Source: an uncultured Collinsella sp. | Lineage (GTDB): Bacteria > Actinomycetota > Coriobacteriia > Coriobacteriales > Coriobacteriaceae | Reading direction: 5' to 3' | Length of the DNA: 23,057 nt | Assembly (NCBI GenBank): GCA_902470925.1 | Contig: CABRIF010000026.1 | Coordinates: 1-23,057 of the forward strand | Shown here: piece after piece, positions 7,974 through 13,538 of the stretch | Layout: every line of letters begins with the position of its first letter | How positions within the stretch are numbered: position 1 is the stretch's first letter | Program-made: the position numbers and the translations under genes | Notes under the pieces: generated by a model | The model's input: only the letters and a program-made list of their open reading frames with translations | Database searches by the model: none | Told to the model about the DNA's origin: nothing

Positions 7974-8893
7974 GCCAGGTGAAGATGGCCGTCGACTTCG
8001 GCGGCGTGAAGATGAAAAACCCGATCAACACCGCGTCGGGCACGTTCGGGCAGGGCTGGCAGTTCTCCGAGCTGATGGATGTCAGCCGGCTCGGCGCCAT
8101 CACGACCAAGGGCTGTGCTGCGGAGCCCTGGCCGGGCAACCCCGCCCCGCGCATGACCGAGGTGCGCGGCGGCATGATGAACTCCGTGGGCCTACAGAAC
8201 CCGGGCGTGCGCGCCTTCGCCGCCGACTACGGTCCGTGGCTCGCCGACCTCACCTCCCAGGGCACCCAGGTCATCTGCCAGGTGGCCGGCCACTCCACCG
8301 CCGAGTACGTGCATGCGCTTGAGCTGTTCTGCGAGCTGGCCCCCTGGGCCGCCGGCTTCGAGATCAACGTGAGCTGCCCCAACATCGCCGCCGGAGGCGC
8401 GGCCTGCGGGTCGACGCCCGAGGGAGCCGCCGAGGTCATGCGCGCCTGCCGCCAGGTCACTGACCGCCCGCTGTTCGTCAAGATGGCCCCGGTGCGCGTG
8501 CCCGAGATCGCCTGCGCCCTCGAGGCCGAGGGTGCCGATGGCCTGACGATCATCAACTCCATCTCCGGCATGGCGATCGACGTGCACACGCGCCGCTCGA
8601 AGCTCTCCAAGCCCACCGGTGGCCTGTCCGGCCCGCTGTGCCATCCCATCGCCGTGCGCATGGTGTGGGAGGCCGCGCGCGCGGTGAACATCCCCATCTG
8701 CGGCGTGGGCGGCGTCATGACCGGCGAGGATGCGGCTGAGTTCATCCTGGCCGGCGCGACCTGTGTGTCGGTGGGCATGGCGAGCTTCGTGGAGCCCGAC
8801 GCCTCCGTGCGCATCCTCTCCGAGCTCGAGGCCTGGGCCGAGGGCCAGGGCGTTGCCGATATCAACGAGCTGATTGGAGCCTTCGAATGCTAG
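7970..8893 (+). CDS. pyrD: dihydroorotate dehydrogenase B (NAD+), catalytic subunit
   Basis: A 307-residue class 1B enzyme that oxidises dihydroorotate to orotate with FMN and works with PyrK. The catalytic base C136 lies in FEINVSCPNI; class 2 enzymes carry Ser there, so this is class 1. The segments NPINTASGTFG near the N-terminus, NSVGLQNPG, and the phosphate-binding CGVGGVMTGEDA near the C-terminus are family-typical. The GTG at 7970 overlaps the pyrK stop and is favoured by that coupling; ATG at 7985 is the alternative. Class 1B use of NAD+ means pyrimidine synthesis does not depend on a quinone pool, consistent with an anaerobe. The 3' end overlaps pyrF by seven bases. Confidence 0.94.
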   Translation: MSQVKMAVDFGGVKMKNPINTASGTFGQGWQFSELMDVSRLGAITTKGCAAEPWPGNPAPRMTEVRGGMMNSVGLQNPGVRAFAADYGPWLADLTSQGTQVICQVAGHSTAEYVHALELFCELAPWAAGFEINVSCPNIAAGGAACGSTPEGAAEVMRACRQVTDRPLFVKMAPVRVPEIACALEAEGADGLTIINSISGMAIDVHTRRSKLSKPTGGLSGPLCHPIAVRMVWEAARAVNIPICGVGGVMTGEDAAEFILAGATCVSVGMASFVEPDASVRILSELEAWAEGQGVADINELIGAFEC

Positions 8894-9624
8894 AGGCCGA
8901 TGCCCGCGACCGCATCATCGTCGCCATCGACTGCGACCGTGCGCGCGCCCTGGAGCTCGCCGATGCGCTGGCCGGTCACGCCCGCTGGCTCAAGGTGGGC
9001 ATGACGCTGTTCTACGCGGAGGGCCCAGCCATCGTGCAGGCCTTCACCGAGCGCGGCTTCAAGGTCTTTCTGGACCTGAAGTTCCACGACATCCCGCATC
9101 AGGTGCGCGGGGCCGCGCGCTCAGCGGCGCTCGCCGGCGCAGACCTGCTGTCTGTACACGGCTCGGGCGGCCGCGCGATGCTCACCGCCTGCCGCGAGGG
9201 CGCCGAGGCCGCCTCTGAGGTGCGCGGATGCAGGCCCGAGCTCGTGGCGATCACCGTGCTCACGAGCATGGACCAAGAAGCGCTCGCCGAGGTGGGCGTC
9301 GAGGTGCCGGTGGCCGAGCAGGCTGCGCGCCTGGCGCGTTTGGCGCAGGCCGGCGGTATCGACGGTGTGGTGTGCTCGCCGCGCGAGGCCGCCGCGATGC
9401 GCGCGCTGCTGGGCGTCGACGCCCTCATCGTCACGCCGGGCGTGCGTCCGGCCGGCGCCGAGCTGGGCGACCAGGCCCGCGTGGCCACGCCCGCGCAGGC
9501 GATCGAGGCCGGCGCGAGCCATATCGTGATCGGCAGGCCCGTGACCGGCGCAGATGACCCGGTGGCTGCCTTTGAGGCGGTCGTTGAGGAGCTCCGCGGC
9601 GTGGAGACCCCATCCAGCCGTTAG
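8887..9624 (+). CDS. pyrF: orotidine 5'-phosphate decarboxylase
   Basis: A 245-residue enzyme that makes UMP from OMP. The catalytic cluster D63-x-K65-x2-D68 sits in FLDLKFHDIPHQV, and VTPGVRPAGAELGDQ is the typical phosphate-binding loop. ATG at 8887 lies seven bases after TTGGAG and overlaps the end of pyrD. It is the last gene of the pyr operon: the next gene, mihF, has its own promoter. No pyrE follows, although orotate phosphoribosyltransferase is needed to make its substrate, so pyrE must be elsewhere. Confidence 0.94.
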   Translation: MLEADARDRIIVAIDCDRARALELADALAGHARWLKVGMTLFYAEGPAIVQAFTERGFKVFLDLKFHDIPHQVRGAARSAALAGADLLSVHGSGGRAMLTACREGAEAASEVRGCRPELVAITVLTSMDQEALAEVGVEVPVAEQAARLARLAQAGGIDGVVCSPREAAAMRALLGVDALIVTPGVRPAGAELGDQARVATPAQAIEAGASHIVIGRPVTGADDPVAAFEAVVEELRGVETPSSR

Positions 9625-9705
9625 GTCCTGAAGCTCCAACCTGCGCAAACAACGCGAACGTTTCGTGGATATGCGCGCGCGTGGAAACTGATAGGGCCTT
9701 TGAGC

Positions 9706-9734
9706 TTGCACTTTCATGGTGCATCGTCTAATCT
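9706..9734 (+). promoter_or_regulatory. promoter of the mihF-gmk-rpoZ-thiI unit
   Basis: TTGCAC (9706-9711) and TAATCT (9729-9734) are separated by exactly 17 bases, a good housekeeping sigma-factor promoter. Transcription would start near 9741, giving an untranslated leader of about 80 bases. The leader can fold through GGGTGCAC (9755-9762) and GTGC...ACCC (9767-9779) with a five-base bulge. Confidence 0.75.
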
Positions 9735-9821
9735 ATGTGCCTGTTGAAGGTTCGGGGTGCACCTCTGTGCATGCCACCCGTATTCATTCGTTGTAGTCAA
9801 ACCTAGTATTTGGAGGTTCAC

Positions 9822-10130
9822 ATGGCGCTCCCTCAGCTCACCGACGAGCAGCGCAAGGCCGCTCTCGAGAAGGCCGCCGCCGCCCGCCACGCCCGCGCCG
9901 AGCTTCGCGAGAAGATCAAGAAGGGCGAGATCACGCTCGAGTCCGTCCTCAACTCCGAGGACCCCATCGCCTCGCGCATGAAGGTCTCCACCCTGATCGA
10001 GTCCCTGCCTGGCTACGGTAAGGCCAAGGCTGCCAAGATCATGGATGAGCTGGGCATCTCCGCCACCCGCCGCGTGCAGGGCCTGGGCGTTCGCCAGCGT
10101 GAGCAGCTCCTCGAGCAGCTCACCAAGTAA
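9822..10130 (+). CDS. mihF: mycobacterial-type integration host factor (mIHF) nucleoid protein
   Basis: A 102-residue basic DNA-binding protein of the actinobacterial mIHF family, unrelated in fold to the HU/IHF proteins of other bacteria. The C-terminal core, from SRMKVSTLIESLPG through GYGKAKAAKIMDELGIS to the QREQLLEQL end, carries the GYG helix-turn-helix-like DNA-binding segment. The N-terminal 35 residues are Ala/Lys/Arg-rich and likely helical. ATG at 9822 follows GGAGG with five-base spacing; an in-frame TTG at 9810 overlaps the ribosome binding site and is rejected. Members compact DNA and serve as a host factor for actinophage integration. It is first in a unit with gmk, an order conserved in actinobacteria. 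Confidence 0.93.
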   Translation: MALPQLTDEQRKAALEKAAAARHARAELREKIKKGEITLESVLNSEDPIASRMKVSTLIESLPGYGKAKAAKIMDELGISATRRVQGLGVRQREQLLEQLTK

Positions 10131-10700
10131 GTGAGCTCCATCGAGCCAAAGCTCTTTGTGATTTCCGGGCCGTCAGGCGCAGGGAAGGGGACGCTTGTCG
10201 CACGCGTGCGCGAGCGTCGTCACGACCTGGGCCTGACGGTTTCCGCTACCACGAGGGAGCCTCGTGCCGGCGAGGTCGATGGCGTCAACTACCACTTCCT
10301 ATCCGACGAGGAGTTCTCCCGTCGGGTGGAGGCCGGTGCCTTCGTTGAATGGGCGCAGGTGCACAACCACCGTTATGGCACGCTGGCGAGCGAGGTCGAT
10401 CGCAACCTCGCCACCGGGCGCTCGCTCATCCTGGAGATTGACGTCCAGGGTGCGCTGGCGGTGCGCGAGCGTTTTCCCGATGCGGTCCTCATCTTCATCG
10501 AGCCCCCGTCGCTCGAGGAGCTGCGTGCGCGCCTTATTGGTCGCGGTTCCGAGACCCCCGCATCGCTGGAGCTGCGCATGGAGAACGCCGAGCGCGAGCT
10601 TGCGCTGGCTGGCTCCTATAACGAGCTCATCGTCAACGACGACCTCGACCGCGCCACCGACGAGCTGCTTGCCGTCCTGCAACGCTATGAAAGGATCTGA
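10131..10700 (+). CDS. gmk: guanylate kinase
   Basis: A 189-residue enzyme that phosphorylates GMP to GDP with ATP. The P-loop GPSGAGKGT is at residues 13-21, followed by the GMP-binding segment TTREPRAGEVDGVNYHFLS, and the lid region around RLIGRGSET. The GTG start comes immediately after the mihF TAA with no intervening base and no strong ribosome binding site, so translation is probably coupled to mihF by termination-reinitiation. Length is normal for the family. GTP supply and RNA polymerase omega (the next gene) are commonly encoded together in bacteria. Confidence 0.95.
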   Translation: MSSIEPKLFVISGPSGAGKGTLVARVRERRHDLGLTVSATTREPRAGEVDGVNYHFLSDEEFSRRVEAGAFVEWAQVHNHRYGTLASEVDRNLATGRSLILEIDVQGALAVRERFPDAVLIFIEPPSLEELRARLIGRGSETPASLELRMENAERELALAGSYNELIVNDDLDRATDELLAVLQRYERI

Positions 10701-10706
10701 TCTTCC

Positions 10707-10991
10707 GTGTCAGTCGTGAAACCCCGTATCGATGACCTGCTGGACAAGACGGACCACAACCGCTTTTTGCTGGCCGCCCTCGCCTCCAAGCGCGCGTGCG
10801 ACATCAACAACATGCTCCGCGGTCAGCACAGCCGCGTGCTCGCAGTGCAGGATGTGGACGACATCACCATCGCCCTGTCCGGCAAGGACACCATCTCCAT
10901 GGCCATGGAGGAGATCGTCGACGGCAGCATCTCCTACGATGAGCAGCGCTACGAGACGGCGCTCGGCCATGTGACCCCGCGGGAAGCCTAA
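10707..10991 (+). CDS. rpoZ: DNA-directed RNA polymerase omega subunit
   Basis: A 94-residue small subunit that helps assemble the beta' subunit of RNA polymerase. The N-terminal PRIDDLLDKTDHNRFLLAALASKRACDINN contains the conserved RpoZ core (LA..RA..IN in family alignments). The GTG start at 10707 is 6 bases after the gmk stop, with AAGGA 11 bases upstream. Its C-terminal YETALGHVTPREA is short, as in actinobacterial omegas. Part of the mihF-gmk-rpoZ-thiI unit; thiI starts four bases after its stop. Confidence 0.9.
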   Translation: MSVVKPRIDDLLDKTDHNRFLLAALASKRACDINNMLRGQHSRVLAVQDVDDITIALSGKDTISMAMEEIVDGSISYDEQRYETALGHVTPREA

Positions 10992-10995
10992 ACGC

Positions 10996-12279
10996 ATGGC
11001 GAGCCGCGTATGCCTGGTCCATTACCACGAGATCGGGCTGAAAGGAAAGAACCGCGCCCGGTTCGAGCGCGCGCTCATGGATGCACTGAAGGCGGCTTTG
11101 GCCGCCTTTTCCGTGGCGACCGTCACGCGCATCTCCGGGCACATCCTGGTGAGCTTCTCCGTCGCAGGCGAAGCGGAGCGCGCGTTTGACCTCATCGCGC
11201 GCGTGCCGGGAGTGGCGCGCGTGTCGCTGGCGTTCCATACGAACCGCGAGCCCGCCGAGTACCATGCAGCGGCGATCAAGGCGCTGGCCGAGTTCGGCAG
11301 CTTCGAGAGCTTCAAGGTGGCCGCACGCCGCTCGAATACCGACTACGAGCTCACGAGCATGGACTTGAACCGCCAGGTGGGCGAGGCGCTGTGCCTGGCA
11401 TATCCGGACAAGAAGGTCCAGATGCGCGACCCGGACGCCTGCGTGCATGTGCTGGTGGTCCAAGGTAGCGTGTACGTGTACGCCAAGAGTGTGCGCGGCG
11501 TGGGCGGTTTGCCCCAGGGCAGCGCCGGCAAGGTCGTGACGCTGCTGTCCTCCGGTATCGACTCGCCGGTGGCCACCTGGCTGCTTGCGCGCCGCGGCGC
11601 CGTGTGCGTGCCCGTGCACTTCTCCGGGCGCCCGCAGACGGTCGACACGAGCGAGTACCTGTGCCAGGACATCATCGAGGCGCTAGCGCCCGCAGTCCAG
11701 GTGGGCCGCCTGTACGTGGTCCCCTTCGGCGACTGCCAGCGCCAGATCTCGCTTGCGTGCCCCAGCGACCTGCGTGTCATCATGTACCGGCGCATCATGT
11801 ACGCCGTGGCCGAGCGCATCGCGCGGATCGAGGGCGCCAAGGCGATCGTGACGGGCGAGTCGCTCGGCCAGGTGGCCTCACAGACCCTCGAGAACATCAT
11901 GGCGGTCAACGAGGTCGTGGACATGCCGGTCTTCCGCCCGCTGATCGGCTCGGATAAGCAGGAGATCATCGCCCGCGCGCAGCAGATCGGCACCTACGAC
12001 ATCTCCACGCAGACGGCTCCGGATTGCTGCACGCTGTTCATGCCCCGGCGTCCGGAAACGCACGCCAAGCTCGATGCCGTGCACGCCGCGTGGGAGCTCA
12101 TCGACCACGAGGCGATGATCGATGAGCTTGTCGAGCATGTTGAGTACATCGATTTCGACGCGCCGGTCTACCATCGACCGAAACAGATGAAACGCCGCCA
12201 TGCCGCGCTCGCGCCGCGCGATGTGCGCCCCTCGGTGCAGGCGTCTTGTGCGGCAGAGGATGCGCCTGCGGGGCTGTAA
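10996..12279 (+). CDS. thiI: tRNA 4-thiouridine / thiazole sulfurtransferase ThiI
   Basis: A 427-residue protein that adenylates U8 of tRNA for thiolation and can take part in sulfur transfer for thiamin thiazole. An N-terminal ferredoxin-like plus THUMP region (about 1-170, starting VHYHEIGLKGKNR) precedes the PP-loop ATPase domain, whose loop is S185-S-G-I-D-S-P, slightly different from the usual SGGIDSP. Cys344-Cys345 in APDCCTLF lies where ThiI proteins carry a conserved cysteine. The protein ends about 80 residues later without a rhodanese domain, as in the Bacillus type, so an external cysteine desulfurase would have to donate sulfur. The last 40 residues are basic/Ala-rich and not conserved-looking. 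Last gene of the mihF unit. Confidence 0.9.
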   Translation: MASRVCLVHYHEIGLKGKNRARFERALMDALKAALAAFSVATVTRISGHILVSFSVAGEAERAFDLIARVPGVARVSLAFHTNREPAEYHAAAIKALAEFGSFESFKVAARRSNTDYELTSMDLNRQVGEALCLAYPDKKVQMRDPDACVHVLVVQGSVYVYAKSVRGVGGLPQGSAGKVVTLLSSGIDSPVATWLLARRGAVCVPVHFSGRPQTVDTSEYLCQDIIEALAPAVQVGRLYVVPFGDCQRQISLACPSDLRVIMYRRIMYAVAERIARIEGAKAIVTGESLGQVASQTLENIMAVNEVVDMPVFRPLIGSDKQEIIARAQQIGTYDISTQTAPDCCTLFMPRRPETHAKLDAVHAAWELIDHEAMIDELVEHVEYIDFDAPVYHRPKQMKRRHAALAPRDVRPSVQASCAAEDAPAGL

Positions 12280-12316
12280 GGGCTCTCGCTTGCCCGTGTG
12301 CGTACGGGGACGGCTG

Positions 12317-12355
12317 CCCGCGCCCGCGGTTTCCGGATCGCGCTGCGGGGGCGGG
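12317..12355. repeat. GC-rich inverted repeat downstream of thiI
   Basis: CCCGCGCCCGC (12317-12327) pairs with GCGGGGGCGGG (12345-12355) with one mismatch across a 17-base loop. No T tract follows. It may help transcription stop after thiI together with the next hairpin. Confidence 0.5.
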
Positions 12356-12394
12356 GGCCATTATCCGGTTGCGCGGTTTCGCATCCGTCTGATT

Positions 12395-12425
12395 GCGGCA
12401 GGCACCGGTTGTTGGTGCCTGCCGC
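12395..12425 (+). terminator. perfect 12-bp hairpin, possible terminator of the mihF-thiI unit
   Basis: GCGGCAGGCACC (12395-12406) and GGTGCCTGCCGC (12414-12425) are exact complements around a seven-base loop. Stem stability is very high, but the following bases (GCGCGGTTGTCGTTT) have no continuous T run, so termination is likely only if U-tract-poor terminators work in this organism. Confidence 0.55.
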
Positions 12426-12537
12426 GCGCGGTTGTCGTTTCCTGCCGCGTTCGCGGTTGTCTGTTCCTGCGCGCACGGTTGCCGCTTCTTGCTGCGCGGG
12501 TGCCGCTTTCTGCTGCACGCGGTTGCCTGCACGTGCC
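12425..12537. repeat. degenerate tandem repeat, about five units of 21-25 bases
   Basis: Successive units share a pattern close to GCGCGGTTGCCGCTTCCTGC: units begin near 12425, 12447, 12471, 12495 and 12517. The GGTTG/GGGTG core and the TTYYTGC tail recur while other bases vary. No start codon, ribosome binding site or coding pattern supports translation. Function unknown. Confidence 0.5.
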
Positions 12538-12565
12538 GGCATGTGCACAGTTTCCGTTTTTGCTT

Positions 12566-12616
12566 CGCGAAAAGGTGCCCATTTGTGTCGATGGCGCAGG
12601 TGGGCTCCTTTTCACG
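12566..12616. repeat. 15-bp imperfect inverted repeat before comEA
   Basis: The arm at 12566-12580 (CGCGAAAAGGTGCCC) pairs with 12602-12616 (GGGCTCCTTTTCACG) at 13 of 15 positions, loop 21 bases. No T tract on the plus strand after it. It may be a terminator-like element or a dispersed intergenic repeat. Confidence 0.45.
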
Positions 12617-12812
12617 TTCATCGTTCTTGCAGGTAGAAGCATTGTTGATGGAGAGTCTGTGGAGGGCTCACGGCGCATGGTTCGGCTGTGCGAGGCCGAT
12701 GGCCTGCCCGATTTAGATGGGCGCGGGAAATCTGTAAGGTTGCGCATCTCGGATTTGGATTGATGCTTCCGGCCCGCGTGGCGCCTGCAACCATAGAGGT
12801 GGAGGTGGTTGC

Positions 12813-13538
12813 ATGGCACAGGTACATGAACGCGAGGGCGCGCTGGAGCGCCTGCAGCATCTGCTGCGGCAACGTCCTGTCGCCGTAGCGGCGATGGCGT
12901 TGCTGGTGGGCGGATGCGTGGGCGCGGCACTGTGCGGCGCGGGTCAGGCTGCGGGAGAACAAGGCGTGGTGCTCGAACGCGGATCGGCTGATGCGGCAGG
13001 GGATGCGGATGCGTCTCGGGCCGACGGTGATGATGCCGACGGGCGCGCAGATGAGGGTTTGGATGGCGGCGGATCGGCGGATGCCGGGCGCGAGGAGCCG
13101 ATCGTGGTCGATGTTGCCGGTGCAGTGACGACGCCGGGGGTGTTCGAGCTGCCCAATGGGTCCCGTGTGCAGGATGCGATCGCGGCGGCTGGCGGCCTCG
13201 CGGCTGATGCCGACCCCTCCAGCGTGAATCGCGCGGCGCCTGTCACCGACGGCCAGCAGGTGTATATCCCGCGTGCGGGTGAGACGTCGGCGGCTGCGCA
13301 GGGGACGGGCTCCGCGCCTATGGGAGGGTCCGGTGCGGCAGCATCGGACCTCGTCAACATCAATTCCGCCACGGCCGAGGAGCTGGACACCCTGCCGGGC
13401 GTGGGGCCCTCGACAGCCCAGGCGATCATCGAGGATCGGGAGGCGAACGGTCCGTTTGCCGCGGTTGAGGACCTCATGCGCGTAAGCGGTATCGGCGAGA
13501 AGAAATTCGAGAAGCTCAAGGCGTCCATATGCGTGTAG
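12813..13538 (+). CDS. comEA: ComEA competence protein, DNA receptor with SLBB and helix-hairpin-helix domains
   Basis: A 241-residue membrane-anchored DNA-binding protein that captures double-stranded DNA and passes it to the ComEC channel. A single membrane segment at about residues 22-44 is followed by an unusually acidic, low-complexity Asp/Ala/Gly linker (50-95), an SLBB domain (96-155, beginning PIVVDVAGAVTTPGVFELP) and a C-terminal tandem helix-hairpin-helix (179-241: VNINSATAEELDTLPGVG and MRVSGIGEKKFEKLK). ATG at 12813 has GGAGG seven bases upstream. The end overlaps comEC by ten bases, indicating coupled translation. A cysteine at 35 lies inside the membrane segment and is probably not a lipobox. 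Confidence 0.92.
   Translation: MAQVHEREGALERLQHLLRQRPVAVAAMALLVGGCVGAALCGAGQAAGEQGVVLERGSADAAGDADASRADGDDADGRADEGLDGGGSADAGREEPIVVDVAGAVTTPGVFELPNGSRVQDAIAAAGGLAADADPSSVNRAAPVTDGQQVYIPRAGETSAAAQGTGSAPMGGSGAAASDLVNINSATAEELDTLPGVGPSTAQAIIEDREANGPFAAVEDLMRVSGIGEKKFEKLKASICV

Larger units (their letters stand above)
12280..12812. other. 533-base non-coding stretch between thiI and comEA
   Basis: No supported gene; open frames here are GC artefacts. It holds three hairpins (12317-12355, 12395-12425, 12566-12616) and a degenerate tandem repeat (about 12425-12537), annotated separately. The last 190 bases before comEA look like ordinary spacer with weak promoter-like sequences only (TTGCGC at 12740-12745 without a matching -10). 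Confidence 0.5.

Noticed and set aside
12425..12537. Possible CRISPR array
   Set aside because: Units are degenerate, directly adjacent and lack unique spacers of constant length; no cas genes are present.
12200..12763. 187-residue plus-strand frame through the thiI-comEA gap
   Set aside because: It starts inside thiI, crosses hairpins and repeats, and has Arg/Cys/Gly-rich composition without any domain.
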